This document shows positions 1 to 7,900 of a DNA stretch of 64,000 bases, piece by piece (position 1 is the first letter of the stretch; each line of letters begins with the position of its first letter). The stretch comes from Actinomycetospora lemnae (GTDB taxonomy: Bacteria; Actinomycetota; Actinomycetes; Mycobacteriales; Pseudonocardiaceae), in the NCBI RefSeq assembly GCF_028737315.1, contig NZ_JAQZAO010000013.1, positions 1 to 64,000 on the forward strand, read 5' to 3'. The translations under genes were made by a program, and so were the position numbers. The notes below the pieces were generated by a model. It had not been told where the DNA came from and ran no database searches. It saw nothing but the letters and a program-made list of their open reading frames with translations.

Positions 1-117
1 GTGTTCTGGCAGGGCGACCGCCTCACCGTGCTCATCGACGACACCGTCGCCGCCAGCCTTACCCTCGACCGCACCATCCGCTACCAGCGGACCACCAACC
101 TGTCTCCGATGCGCTGA
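1..117 (+). pseudogene. C-terminal end of an IS481/integrase-like transposase (cut by window edge)
   Basis: The first 38 codons form the tail of a reading frame that enters from the left. The residues VLIDDTVAASLTLDRTIRYQ resemble the beta-rich C-terminus of IS481/IS3-type transposases, where a short stretch ending in LTLDPTRxYQ is common. The stop at 115-117 is followed by terminal-repeat-like DNA. Whether the rest of the gene is intact cannot be seen. The family call rests on the tail alone. Confidence 0.45.
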
Positions 118-151
118 GACAGACCTGCGCCAGATGTGCTGAGACACCACA
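98..151 (+). mobile_element. Probable right end of the IS481-like element
   Basis: After the transposase-like tail, the motif GATGCGCTGAGACA recurs as GATGTGCTGAGACA (about positions 108-121 and 133-146). IS481-type ends often carry GATG...CTGAGAC motifs ending in CACA. The element probably ends near 151. No target duplication can be checked because the left end is outside the window. Confidence 0.35.
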
Positions 152-167
152 AAGTGCTGGAGCACTT
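152..167 (-). terminator. Hairpin downstream of the oxidoreductase gene
   Basis: AAGTGCT and AGCACTT form a perfect 7-bp stem with a 2-base loop, 8 bases beyond the stop codon at 176-178 on the minus strand. No U-tract follows, as is usual in high-GC actinobacteria. Its core AGTGCT resembles the hairpin family found at 33535, 59117 and 61051. Confidence 0.4.
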
Positions 168-175
168 CTTCCTGC

Positions 176-1030
176 TCACCTGTACGCGTGCACCACGGCC
201 GACATGTCCTCGCTGCCGTGGCCGGCGTCGGAGGCCACGCCGAGACGGTCGCGCACGGCGGTCGCGAGCGTGGCGTCCACGCCGGCCTCGCGCAGGGCCT
301 CGTGGATGAGGTCGGTGTCCTTGATGACGCCGTCGAGCTCGAACGAGGGCGTGTAGTCGCCGTCGATCATCGCCTTGCCCTTGAGCTGCACGTACGGCGC
401 GTCGAGCGCCCCGCCACCGACGGCGTCGAGGAACTGCTGCGGGTCGAGGCCCAGTCCGCGGGCCAGCGCGATCGACTGCGCCACGCCGTTGACCACCACG
501 CCGATCCAGGCGTTGACGGCGAGCTTCAACCGGCTGGAGTCGCCGATCGTCTCGCCGACCCACTGCGTGCGTGATCCGATGGCGTCGAACACCGGCTGCA
601 CCTTCTCGCGCAGCGACGACGGCCCCGACGCGAGCACCACGAGCTGACCGTTCTCGGCGGGCGCCTTGGTGCCGAGCACCGGGACGTCGAGGTAGTCGAC
701 GCCCGCGTCGCGGGCCAGGGCGGCGAGGCGGTCGGTGCCCTCGATGCCCACCGTGCTGGTCTGCACCCACACCGCGCCGTCGCGCATCCGGCCGAGCACC
801 GGCTCCATGGTCTGCGCCACCGCGTCGGTGTCGAAGAGCATGGTGATGACGACGTCCGCGTCCGCGACGGCCTCGGCGGCGGTGTCGGCGACGCGTGCGC
901 CGGCGTCGGCGAGGGGCTTCGCCTTCTCGGTGCTGCGGTTCCAGACCGTGACGTCGTGGCCCTCGCGGAGCAGGCTGCGCGCCATCCCCGCGCCCATGAT
1001 CCCGGTGCCGAGGACTGCTGTGGAGGTCAT
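176..1030 (-). CDS. NAD(P)-dependent beta-hydroxyacid dehydrogenase family oxidoreductase
   Basis: 284 residues. The N-terminus is a Rossmann domain with GTGIMG at 8-13 and the family pattern continuing to WNRS near 30-33, typical of 6-phosphogluconate/3-hydroxyisobutyrate dehydrogenases. The segment DVPVLGTKAPAENGQL (115-130) matches the substrate-binding motif. Lys169 in SSRLKLAVNAW is the expected catalytic lysine of the family. The C-terminal half is the all-helical domain. The family oxidises small beta-hydroxyacids or reduces aldehydes; the substrate here is not readable. It lies 8 bases after the AhpD-like gene on the same strand, so the two are probably one operon. Confidence 0.85.
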   Translation of the reverse strand: MTSTAVLGTGIMGAGMARSLLREGHDVTVWNRSTEKAKPLADAGARVADTAAEAVADADVVITMLFDTDAVAQTMEPVLGRMRDGAVWVQTSTVGIEGTDRLAALARDAGVDYLDVPVLGTKAPAENGQLVVLASGPSSLREKVQPVFDAIGSRTQWVGETIGDSSRLKLAVNAWIGVVVNGVAQSIALARGLGLDPQQFLDAVGGGALDAPYVQLKGKAMIDGDYTPSFELDGVIKDTDLIHEALREAGVDATLATAVRDRLGVASDAGHGSEDMSAVVHAYR

Positions 1031-1038
1031 GTCGCGGC

Positions 1039-1620
1039 CTACCCCCGCGCCTCGCGGCCCATGCCGAAGAACTCCGCGTTGGGCTTGAGCGCGGTGAGGT
1101 GGGCGAGGCGGTTGGACATGGCGAACAGGGCGGTGATCGCCCCGACGTCCCAGATCTCCTCGTCGGTCAGGCCGGCGTCGCGGGCGGCGTCGAGGTCGTC
1201 CTCGGACAGCGACGCCGAGTCCAGCGCGAGGGCGAGCGCGAGGTCGACGACGGCGCGCCGGCGCGGATCGAGCTCCGCGCCGTAGGGGTTGATCCCGACG
1301 TGGTCGGCGAGCTCGGGCTCCTTGCTGCGGATGCGCAGGATCGCGCCGTGGGCGACGACGCAGTAGGTGCAGTGGTTGGCGCCGGAGGTCGCGACGATGA
1401 CGAGCTCGCGCTCGGCCTTCGACAGCGGTGACTCCCGCTCCATGAGCGCGTCGTGGTAGTCGAGGAACGCGCGCAGCTCGGCGGGCCGGTGGCCGAGCGC
1501 GCGGAAGATGTTGGGCACGAACCCCGAGCGCTCGGCGATCGCGCCGACGCGCTCACGCAGGTCGTCGGGGAGGTCGTCGAGCTCGACGACGGGGAAGCGG
1601 CTCACGGGGTCGGTCGTCAC
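1039..1620 (-). CDS. Carboxymuconolactone decarboxylase/AhpD-like peroxidase-related protein
   Basis: 193 residues from the GTG at 1620. The motif ANHCTYCVVAHG holds Cys84, Cys87 and His91, the CxxC...H redox centre of AhpD-like proteins, in the setting of the 'uncharacterised peroxidase-related enzyme' group. I chose this start because a TAGCGT -10 element ends 7 bases before the GTG, which fits a leaderless transcript; the same frame stays open much further upstream but there it is arginine- and proline-rich and not protein-like. It is the first gene of a two-gene operon with the oxidoreductase downstream. A role in hydroperoxide handling is inferred from the family. Confidence 0.8.
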   Translation of the reverse strand: MTTDPVSRFPVVELDDLPDDLRERVGAIAERSGFVPNIFRALGHRPAELRAFLDYHDALMERESPLSKAERELVIVATSGANHCTYCVVAHGAILRIRSKEPELADHVGINPYGAELDPRRRAVVDLALALALDSASLSEDDLDAARDAGLTDEEIWDVGAITALFAMSNRLAHLTALKPNAEFFGMGREARG

Positions 1621-1627
1621 CCGCCGC

Positions 1628-1633
1628 ACGCTA
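1628..1633 (-). promoter_or_regulatory. -10 element TAGCGT, leaderless start
   Basis: On the minus strand TAGCGT is followed by 7 bases and then the GTG of the AhpD-like gene. This spacing places the transcription start at or next to the start codon. No clear -35 box is visible. Confidence 0.5.
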
Positions 1634-1671
1634 GGACCGGGCGGTCGACGCGGCCAGGGGTGGTGGCCCGA

Positions 1672-1724
1672 GGAGCGAGGGACGCCCCCGGCGCATCGGA
1701 CGCAGGGAGGGACGCCCTCGCTCC
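1672..1724. repeat. Inverted repeat between two minus-strand genes
   Basis: GGAGCGAGGG (1672-1681) and CCCTCGCTCC (1715-1724) are a perfect 10-bp inverted repeat with a 33-base loop, just downstream of the lipoprotein stop codon. GAGGGACGCCC also occurs twice inside it. It may terminate transcription from the lipoprotein gene. Confidence 0.4.
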
Positions 1725-1735
1725 CCCACGCGCGC

Positions 1736-2230
1736 TCAGCCCGGCGGGCGGAAGGTGATGCCGCAGCGCTGCTGCGTGACCTCCTGGATGCGCGCGACCG
1801 CGGGCCCCGCCTCGCGCTGCAGGCGCTCGAGCTCGGCGCGGTCGATGCGCGTGGGGTCGCCGCCGGTCCCGGCCAGCGAGGCCAGCGCCTGGTCGGTGAG
1901 GGCCTGGACGGTGCGCCACTCCGCGGCGATCTCGGGCGGGGCGGTGGCGACGAGGTCCGCGACCTGGCGCCGGGCGGCGTCCGACGACGGCGCCACCCCA
2001 CCGGCGCCCGCGCCCGGGGCCGCCTGCTCGGTCTGCACGCGCGTGACGGCGTCGCAGTAGGGCTGCACCGCCGGATCGGGCGTGGCCGGCGCGGCGGAGG
2101 ACGGGGCGACGGCCGCACCCGGCGCGCCCGGGGCCGGGGATCCGCCGCAGGCCGCGACGCCCAGCGCGAGCCCGAGCCCCGCCACCGTGCCGACCACCAC
2201 GCGGCCCACCCGGGAAACCACTGCCGCCAC
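1736..2230 (-). CDS. Putative secreted lipoprotein, actinobacterial
   Basis: 164 residues. The N-terminus has a basic start, a hydrophobic stretch and the lipobox VAAC with Cys28, followed by a Ser/Pro/Ala linker (to about residue 50). The mature part is mostly helical and contains two further cysteines (in YCDAV and QRCGI) that could form a disulfide. I prefer the GTG at 2230 because AGGAGAGG lies just upstream; an ATG at 2263 would add 11 residues before the signal peptide. I do not recognise a functional domain. The protein is expected to be anchored on the outer face of the membrane. Confidence 0.65.
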   Translation of the reverse strand: MAAVVSRVGRVVVGTVAGLGLALGVAACGGSPAPGAPGAAVAPSSAAPATPDPAVQPYCDAVTRVQTEQAAPGAGAGGVAPSSDAARRQVADLVATAPPEIAAEWRTVQALTDQALASLAGTGGDPTRIDRAELERLQREAGPAVARIQEVTQQRCGITFRPPG

Positions 2231-2374
2231 CGAGCCACCTCTCCTCACGCTGCCCGCCCGCATGCTGGCAGGCGCGCGCGCCCGCCCCCGGACCGGGTGG
2301 TGAGCACACCCCGACGGGACGGGCGTGGTGCGGGGCACTCCCGGCCCACGGGGCGCACGTGTCACAGTGAGACC

Positions 2375-2713
2375 GTGGAGGTCGCCGACGAACACCGCGC
2401 GCTCGTGCGCCAGTGGTGTGCCCGCCGCGTGCCCGAGGACCAGCGCGAGCAGATGCGCATCTCCTACACCGAGCGCGCCGGACGCATCACGATCTCGGCC
2501 CGTCGCGCGCCGGTGTTCCCCGAGCTCGGCACCGGCTGGACCACCGAGCCCCTCGCTCAGCTGCGCCTGCTGCCCGACGAGGAGCGCTGGATCCTGCTCT
2601 GGCCCGACTCCAGCGGACGCTGGCACCGCTACCCCGACGAGTCGAAGGCGAGCTCGCCGGCCCCGCTGCTCGACATCGTCGACGCCGACCCGACGGGCAT
2701 CTTCTGGGGATGA
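2375..2713 (+). CDS. DUF3024 domain protein
   Basis: 112 residues. The core RISYTERAGRITISARRAP followed by TTEPLAQLRLLPDEERWILLWPD and WHRYPD matches the small beta-rich DUF3024 family, which has no assigned function. The GTG start follows CACAGT by 6 bases, a weak leaderless-type -10. The stop codon is 10 bases before the next start, so it probably shares a transcript with the NUDIX gene. Nothing further about its role can be read from the sequence. Confidence 0.7.
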   Translation: MEVADEHRALVRQWCARRVPEDQREQMRISYTERAGRITISARRAPVFPELGTGWTTEPLAQLRLLPDEERWILLWPDSSGRWHRYPDESKASSPAPLLDIVDADPTGIFWG

Positions 2714-2723
2714 GCCCCGCCCG

Positions 2724-3341
2724 ATGAGCCCCGCCTCCGCGGACGAGGTCGCCGCGCGCGTGCGCACGCACGACCACGACGACCGCCGTGCCGTCGACCG
2801 GCCCGACCTGCGGGCCGCGGCCGTCGCCGTCGTCGTCCTCGACGACCCGGACCGCGGACCCGGCGTGCTGCTCACGCGCCGCACCTCGCGGCTGCGCGAC
2901 CACCCCGGCCAGTTCGCCCTGCCCGGCGGCTCGGTCGACCCGGGCGAGGACGTCGTCACCGCCGCGCGCCGCGAGCTCGACGAGGAGATCGGCCTGCGCC
3001 TCGACCCCGGCACCGTGCTCGGCCTGCTCGACGACTACCCGACGCGCTCGGGCTTCGTGATCACGCCGGTGGTGATGGCCGCCGCCGGGGCCGTCGCCGA
3101 CCTGCGGCCCTCGCCCGACGAGGTCAGCGAGCTCTTCCACATCACCCTCGATGAGCTCGACGTGGAGCCGCGCTACCTCGCGATCGACGAGTCGCCGCGG
3201 CCGGTCGTGCAGATGCCGCTGGTGGGCCACTTCATCCACGCCCCGACGGCCGCGGTGCTCCTGCAGTTCCGCGAGGTGGCGCTCCACGGACGCACCACGC
3301 GCGTCGACGGGCTGGAACAGCCGGTGTTCGCCTGGCGTTGA
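2724..3341 (+). CDS. NUDIX hydrolase, CoA-diphosphatase type
   Basis: 205 residues. The NUDIX box is complete: GSVDPGE, seven residues, then RELDEEIGL, which binds Mg2+ and supplies the catalytic base. Just before it, LLTRRTSRLRDHPGQFALPG is the NuCoA motif (LLTxRSxxLRxHxGQxxFPGG) that marks hydrolases of coenzyme A and related diphosphates. The likely reaction is CoA to phosphopantetheine plus 3',5'-ADP. The ATG at 2724 is chosen because the nearby ATG at 2710 is out of frame. It follows the DUF3024 gene closely. Confidence 0.85.
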   Translation: MSPASADEVAARVRTHDHDDRRAVDRPDLRAAAVAVVVLDDPDRGPGVLLTRRTSRLRDHPGQFALPGGSVDPGEDVVTAARRELDEEIGLRLDPGTVLGLLDDYPTRSGFVITPVVMAAAGAVADLRPSPDEVSELFHITLDELDVEPRYLAIDESPRPVVQMPLVGHFIHAPTAAVLLQFREVALHGRTTRVDGLEQPVFAWR

Positions 3342-3483
3342 GTGTCGCGCATGTGAGGGATCGTTAAAGAGCGGTGACACAGGCGACGGTTTGGTGCGCG
3401 TCCGCGCGTCCGATGGTTGTCTGGAATGTGCTCTACGGCCCGACCGTGGTCCAGTCGAGAACACTGAGGATGTGGGACGCACC

Positions 3484-5037
3484 GTGTGCGGAATCGTCGC
3501 GGCGTACGGAACGATCGATCCTGACAAGTGCGAGCGGATGCTCGCCCGCATCCACCACCGGGGGCCGGACGACACCGGCCGGGTGCAGCTGGAGAACGCG
3601 TGGCTCGGTCACCAGCGTCTCTCGATCATGGACGTCACGGGCGGCAAGCAGCCCATCGCCGACGACACCGACTCGGCCTTCGTGGTCGGCAACGGCGAGA
3701 TCTACAACCACGAGGACATCCGCGACGTCCTCTCCGAGGTCCGCTTCGCGACCGACTCCGACACCGAGTCGGCGTTCCGCCTGGTCCTGCGCGACGGCTC
3801 GGCGGCCCTGCACGAGGTGCGCGGCATGTTCGCCCTCGCGATGGCCCACACCGACGGCCGCGGCGCCGTCGCCCGCGACCCGATCGGCATCAAGCCGCTG
3901 TACTGGGCGCGCCTCGACGGCGTGACGATCTTCGCCAGCGAGCTGCGGGCGTTCGACCCCGAGGACCAGCCCTTCGTCGAGGCCTTCCCGCCCGGGCACG
4001 TCTGGACGCCGGGCGTCGCCGGTGACGTCGCCGAGGGCGCGATGGTCCGCTTCGCCGACGCGGTGCCGGTCGAGGTCCGCCCCGCGCGCCTCGCGCCGGA
4101 CAAGCAGTGGACCGAGGAGGACCTCGGCCACATCCGCGACGTGCTCTCGGACTCGATCCGCCGCCACATGATGAGCGACGTCCCCGTGGGCGTCTTCCTC
4201 TCCGGCGGGCTCGACTCCGCCATCGTCGCCGCCGTGGCGGTCAAGGTCGCCGAGGAGAAGGGCGAGCGGCTCCCGACCTTCGCGGTCGGCACCGAGGGCT
4301 CCGCCGACCTGCTCGCCGCCCGCGCGGTCGCCGAGTACCTCGGCACCGACCACCACGAGATCGTGCCGACGGCCGACGACCTCGAGTCCGCGCTCGACGA
4401 GGCCGTCACGGTGATCGAGCACTTCGACCCGGCGCTGGTGCGCTCGGCGGTGCCGAACCTGCTGCTCGCCCGCGAGGCGGTCAAGCACGTCAAGGTCGTG
4501 CTCACCGGCGAGGGCGCCGACGAGCTGTTCGCCGGCTACGAGTACGTCCACAGCGAGGAGTTCTCGACGCCGGACACGCTGCAGGCCGAGCTCGTGCGCT
4601 CGATCGAGATGCTCCACGAGCTGAACCTGCAGCGCTGCGACCGCGCGACGATGAACTACGGGCTCGAGGCGCGGGTGCCGTTCCTCGACGCCACCGTCAT
4701 GCGCGAGATGCTGGCGCTGCCCGCCGAGTGGAAGCTCAAGATCCACGACCGCGTCGAGAAGCAGCTGCTGCGCGAGGCGTTCGACGGGATGGTGCCCTAC
4801 GACATCGTCTGGCGCGGCAAGGAGCAGTTCGGCGACGGCTCCGGCGCCAAGGACGTGCTCTCCGCGCTCGTCGAGAAGGAGAAGGCCAAGGAGGGCGCGC
4901 AGGACGCGGAGCCCCCGACGGTCGAGCACGGCTGGGCGCTGCGCAGCGACGAGGAGATCGCGTACTACAGGACCTGGCACCGGTCGTTCGCCGGCGTGCG
5001 CCCGGACCGCACCCTGGGGGCGTTCGCCACGGCGTAG
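3484..5037 (+). CDS. asnB: Asparagine synthetase, glutamine-hydrolysing
   Basis: 517 residues. The GTG at 3484 is fixed by the sequence (M)CGIVAAYG: after processing, Cys2 is the glutaminase nucleophile of class II amidotransferases. The N-terminal ~190 residues contain RHRGPDD-like (HHRGPDDTG) and GEIYNH motifs. The synthetase half has the PP-loop SGGLDS at 240-245, TGEGADELFAGY and the conserved RVPFLD. Both active sites look intact, so ammonia from glutamine should be used to convert aspartate to asparagine at the cost of ATP to AMP. The length is slightly shorter than E. coli AsnB (about 554). A strong hairpin follows the stop codon. Confidence 0.93.
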   Translation: MCGIVAAYGTIDPDKCERMLARIHHRGPDDTGRVQLENAWLGHQRLSIMDVTGGKQPIADDTDSAFVVGNGEIYNHEDIRDVLSEVRFATDSDTESAFRLVLRDGSAALHEVRGMFALAMAHTDGRGAVARDPIGIKPLYWARLDGVTIFASELRAFDPEDQPFVEAFPPGHVWTPGVAGDVAEGAMVRFADAVPVEVRPARLAPDKQWTEEDLGHIRDVLSDSIRRHMMSDVPVGVFLSGGLDSAIVAAVAVKVAEEKGERLPTFAVGTEGSADLLAARAVAEYLGTDHHEIVPTADDLESALDEAVTVIEHFDPALVRSAVPNLLLAREAVKHVKVVLTGEGADELFAGYEYVHSEEFSTPDTLQAELVRSIEMLHELNLQRCDRATMNYGLEARVPFLDATVMREMLALPAEWKLKIHDRVEKQLLREAFDGMVPYDIVWRGKEQFGDGSGAKDVLSALVEKEKAKEGAQDAEPPTVEHGWALRSDEEIAYYRTWHRSFAGVRPDRTLGAFATA

Positions 5038-5048
5038 TCGTGCCGCTC

Positions 5049-5087
5049 GGTGATGCCCGCTCCGCGCGTCGCGGGGCGGGCATCACC
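5049..5087 (+). terminator. Strong hairpin terminator after asnB
   Basis: GGTGATGCCCGCTCCGCG (5049-5066) pairs with 5070-5087 in an 18-bp stem with a single G-U-type mismatch and a 3-base loop. It starts 11 bases after the asnB stop. There is no U-tract. A second, shorter inverted repeat, CCGGTGGT/ACCACCGG (5094-5119), follows immediately and reaches to 15 bases before the next start codon. Confidence 0.65.
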
Positions 5088-5134
5088 GCCCGTCCGGTGG
5101 TTGAGTCCCGGACCACCGGGGGTATCCGCCGTCC

Positions 5135-5965
5135 ATGAGCGATGTCCCCGGTATCGAGCTGAACAACGGCGCGACCATTCCCCAGCTGGGGTTCGGTGTG
5201 TTCCAGATCGACCCGTCGGACACGGCGGACACCGTGCAGCAGGCGTTCGACGCCGGCTACCGGCACATCGACACCGCCCAGATGTACGGCAACGAGGCCG
5301 AGGTCGGCGAGGCGATCGCGAAGTCGGGTCTGCCGCGCGACGAGCTGTGGATCACGACGAAGTGCAACAACTCGAACCACGGCTACGACGACGCGCAGCG
5401 CGCCCTCGACGAGAGCCTGCAGAAGCTGGGCCTCGACCGCGTGGACCTGTACCTCATCCACTGGCCGCTGCCCGGCAAGGACCTCTACGTCGAGACGTGG
5501 AAGGGCTTCGAGAAGGCGCACGCCGACGGCAAGGCGCGCACCATCGGCGTCTCGAACTTCCAGCCGCACCACCTCGACCGGCTCCTCGAGGAGACCGACA
5601 CGGTGCCGGCGATCAACCAGATCGAGCTGCACCCGCACATGCAGCAGGCCGCGCTGCGCTCGTACCACGAGCGCCACGGCATCCGCACCGAGGCGTGGAG
5701 CCCGATCGGCCAGGGCAGGGGCTTGCTCGACGCCCCGGAGCTCGGCGAGATCGCCCAGGCGCACGGCAAGAGCCCGGCGCAGGTGGTGCTCCGCTGGCAC
5801 ATCCAGATCGGCAACATCATCTTCCCGAAGTCCGTCACGCCGGAGCGCATCCGGGAGAACATGGCGATCTTCGACTTCGAGCTGACGCACGAGGACATGC
5901 AGAAGATCGAGGGGATGGAGAAGGCCGAGCGCCTCGGCCCCGACCCCGACAAGTTCGACCGCTAG
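5135..5965 (+). CDS. Aldo/keto reductase (2,5-diketogluconate reductase type)
   Basis: 276 residues. The catalytic tetrad of the AKR superfamily is present: Asp46 and Tyr51 in HIDTAQMYGNEAEVG, Lys76 in ELWITTKCNN and His109 in LYLIHWPLP. The C-terminal FPKSVTPERIREN is the NADPH-binding motif. The length is typical of the AKR5-like group that reduces small sugars, keto acids and aldehydes; the true substrate is unknown. The ATG is at 5135. It stands alone between the asnB terminator and a repeat-containing gap. Confidence 0.88.
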   Translation: MSDVPGIELNNGATIPQLGFGVFQIDPSDTADTVQQAFDAGYRHIDTAQMYGNEAEVGEAIAKSGLPRDELWITTKCNNSNHGYDDAQRALDESLQKLGLDRVDLYLIHWPLPGKDLYVETWKGFEKAHADGKARTIGVSNFQPHHLDRLLEETDTVPAINQIELHPHMQQAALRSYHERHGIRTEAWSPIGQGRGLLDAPELGEIAQAHGKSPAQVVLRWHIQIGNIIFPKSVTPERIRENMAIFDFELTHEDMQKIEGMEKAERLGPDPDKFDR

Positions 5966-6077
5966 AGACGTGTCCCCGGTCGCCACCACCGTGGCCGGGA
6001 TGCCCCGCGGCCCGGTCATCGGCGGAAGCCCCCGCCCGCCGATGCCCGGGCCGCGCCAATGTGCACGGACCCGTGCC

Positions 6078-6119
6078 AGCCTGGCGTCCACGCTGGCGTC
6101 AGACGCCAGGAAAGCCACC
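6078..6119 (+). repeat. Dispersed 42-bp intergenic repeat, copy 1
   Basis: The element starts AGCCTGGCGTCCACGC and ends CCACC. Inside it CCTGGCGTC (6080-6088) and GACGCCAGG (6102-6110) form a perfect 9-bp stem. A direct copy lies at 21768-21809 (37 of 42 bases identical) and a reversed copy at 21851-21892 (33 of 42). It occupies the 184-bp gap before the TenA-like gene. Confidence 0.65.
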
Positions 6120-6149
6120 GGCTCGCAGCGGCGCGCGAAGGAGGGACCC

Positions 6150-6818
6150 ATGGGCTTCGCCGACGAGCAGCGCGCGGCGACCGCGCGCACGTGGGACGCG
6201 GCCGTCGGCCACCGCTTCGTCGACGAGCTGTGGGCGGGCCGCGTCGACGACGCCGTCCTCGCGCGCTATCTCGCCCAGGACGCCCTGTTCCTCGACCGCT
6301 TCGTCGCGCTGCTCGGCGCGGCCGTCGCCTCGGCGGACCGCACGCCGCCGCGCCTGGCGATCGCCCGCCAGCTCGGCCTGGTCGCCGGCGACGAGGACGA
6401 CTACTTCGGCCGCGCGCTGACCCGCCTCGGCGTGACGGCACCCGTCGACCCGCTGCCGCCGACGCAGGGGTTCCTCGAGCTCATGGACGACGCGCGCCGC
6501 TCCGGGTCGTACGCCGAGGTCCTCACCGTGCTCCTCGTCGCCGAGTGGCTCTACCTCGACTGGGCCTCACGCCCCGAGCCGTCGCCCCGCGACTGGCTGC
6601 ACGCCGAGTGGATCGACCTGCACCGAGGCTCCGCGTTCCGGGCCTGGGTCGAGCTGTTGCGCGCCGAGACCGACCGCGTCGCCGCCGGCGCCGACGACGC
6701 CACCCGCGACCGCATGGCCGCGATGTTCAGCCGCGCCGTCGACCTCGAGCTCGCGTTCTTCGACGCGGCGTACCAGGACCAGGACCAGGACCAGGACCAG
6801 GACCAGGACCAGGACTAG
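6150..6818 (+). CDS. TenA/PqqC-fold protein with a C-terminal Gln-Asp repeat tail
   Basis: 222 residues; GAAGGAGGG lies upstream of the ATG. The fold is TenA-like: YLAQDALFLDRF carries the conserved Asp, and VLLVAEWLYLDWA occupies the place where thiaminase II has its catalytic cysteine. No cysteine is present there, so this is closer to the TenA_E group, whose members salvage thiamine breakdown products, or a related haem-oxygenase-fold protein. The last 14 residues are seven Gln-Asp repeats encoded by seven perfect CAGGAC units, probably a disordered acidic tail. The stop codon overlaps the stop of the convergent HNH gene by 4 bases. Substrate uncertain. Confidence 0.75.
   Translation: MGFADEQRAATARTWDAAVGHRFVDELWAGRVDDAVLARYLAQDALFLDRFVALLGAAVASADRTPPRLAIARQLGLVAGDEDDYFGRALTRLGVTAPVDPLPPTQGFLELMDDARRSGSYAEVLTVLLVAEWLYLDWASRPEPSPRDWLHAEWIDLHRGSAFRAWVELLRAETDRVAAGADDATRDRMAAMFSRAVDLELAFFDAAYQDQDQDQDQDQDQD
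6774..6815 (+). repeat. Seven perfect CAGGAC hexamers inside the TenA-like gene
   Basis: The 42-bp array encodes the (Gln-Asp)7 tail and ends immediately before the TAG stop. Unit length is a multiple of three, so slippage would change tail length without shifting the frame. The perfect identity suggests recent expansion. Confidence 0.9.
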
Positions 6819-7207
6819 GCCGCCGCGGGAAACCGCTTGCGCAGGCGTCGCCGCTGGGCGTCGAGGTGCGGGCGCGCCCGGCGCTGCCCGCCGCGCTCGG
6901 CGATCGCCGCCGCCAGGGACTCCAGCACCCGCTCGAGCCGCGCGGCGTCAGGCGACCACCCGCGCCGCTCGCACTCCTCGAGCCACTCCACCGCGCCGCG
7001 GTGCCCGCGCTCGCCGTTGCACCGGCCGCACGCGGCGACCTCGTTCTCCAGCCACGACGGGCCGCCCTTGACCTTGGGCACGACGTGGTCGGTCGTCGCC
7101 CCGACGGCCCCGGTCAGCGGGCGCGCGCACCACAGGCACGTGTCGCCGTCACGCTCCCGCGCGGCGACGAGCCGCTCGCGTCGCCCCGGCTGCCGCATCC
7201 CCTCCAT
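6815..7207 (-). CDS. HNH endonuclease
   Basis: 130 residues. Two CxxC pairs (Cys24/Cys27 and Cys60/Cys63) bracket the HNH core: Asp40-His41 in TDHVVPKVKGG, Asn55 in LENEVAAC and Asn64 in GRCNGERG. This is the standard small HNH nuclease layout found in phage, mobile elements and free-standing genes. The C-terminus is rich in arginine and could contact DNA. I chose the ATG at 7207; an ATG at 7198 is also possible. It overlaps the TenA-like gene tail to tail by 4 bases. Its biological role is not evident from neighbours. Confidence 0.8.
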   Translation of the reverse strand: MEGMRQPGRRERLVAARERDGDTCLWCARPLTGAVGATTDHVVPKVKGGPSWLENEVAACGRCNGERGHRGAVEWLEECERRGWSPDAARLERVLESLAAAIAERGGQRRARPHLDAQRRRLRKRFPAAA

Positions 7208-7291
7208 GGTGCCACCGGATGCGGCGCCGAGTGGGGCATGTGCCGGGAGGGTGGGTGCCGACGGCGGAGTGTCGCGTCGCCGTTCCGGGCC

Positions 7292-7297
7292 TAGCGT
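7292..7297 (+). promoter_or_regulatory. -10 element TAGCGT, leaderless start
   Basis: TAGCGT is followed by 5 bases to the GTG at 7303 and 8 bases to the ATG at 7306, so the transcript probably begins at the start codon. No ribosome-binding site is seen. Confidence 0.45.
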
Positions 7298-7305
7298 CGG
7301 GCGTG

Positions 7306-7839
7306 ATGACCACCAACGGCACCGTCCCCCGCCCGTCGTCCGTGAGCGGCCCGATCCTGAACGAGGCCGCGCGCCGCATGCTGCCCGTGATCGCCGGCCG
7401 GCTGCTGGCCGCGGTCGTCGACCGTGCCGTGGAGAAGGTCGACGACCTCGCCGACCGGCTCGGCGAGCGCAGCGGCACCTCCCCGCAGCGCGACGAGCCG
7501 TCCGGGTCGTCGGGCTCCTCGGCGTCGTCGGCGTCGTCCGGGCGTGCCGGCGCGGCCGGCGCGTTCCTCCTCGAGCAGGCCCGCCTCTTCCTCGCCTTCG
7601 TGGTGCGGATCGCCATGCAGGCGCTCGAGGCGCTGCGCCGGGCCACCGAGCAGCTGCGCGCCCGCCGCGCGCCGGAGGGCATCGACGAGGCCCCGTCGCC
7701 GGAGGAGGTCCTCGAGGACACCGACGAGGACACCGACGAGGACGACCTCGACGACGATGACGACCTCGACGACGAGTACGACGAGTACGACGAAGACGAG
7801 GACGAGGACGTCGAGGCGCGCGCCACGGCCGACGCCTGA
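7306..7839 (+). CDS. Hypothetical protein with strongly acidic C-terminus
   Basis: 177 residues, no family recognised. The N-terminal ~60 residues (NEAARRMLPVIAGRLLAAVVDRAVEKVDDLADRL) form amphipathic helices; a Ser/Gly-rich linker follows; residues near 85-120 form a second helical stretch. The last 45 residues are almost all Asp, Glu and Tyr (EDTDEDTDEDDLDDDDDLDD), a disordered polyanion. The two helices could associate with a membrane or a partner protein. The start could equally be the GTG one codon earlier. It lies between the HNH gene and the alpha-glucosidase with no clear link to either. Confidence 0.6.
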   Translation: MTTNGTVPRPSSVSGPILNEAARRMLPVIAGRLLAAVVDRAVEKVDDLADRLGERSGTSPQRDEPSGSSGSSASSASSGRAGAAGAFLLEQARLFLAFVVRIAMQALEALRRATEQLRARRAPEGIDEAPSPEEVLEDTDEDTDEDDLDDDDDLDDEYDEYDEDEDEDVEARATADA

Positions 7840-7900
7840 CCCGGCGGCCATCGGGCATCGTGGAGGGTGAGCCGTCCACGATCGATCCAGGAGTCGCCCG

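Noticed and set aside
6774-6815. Phase-variable switch in the CAGGAC array
   Set aside because: The unit is six bases, so slippage keeps the frame and cannot switch expression on or off.
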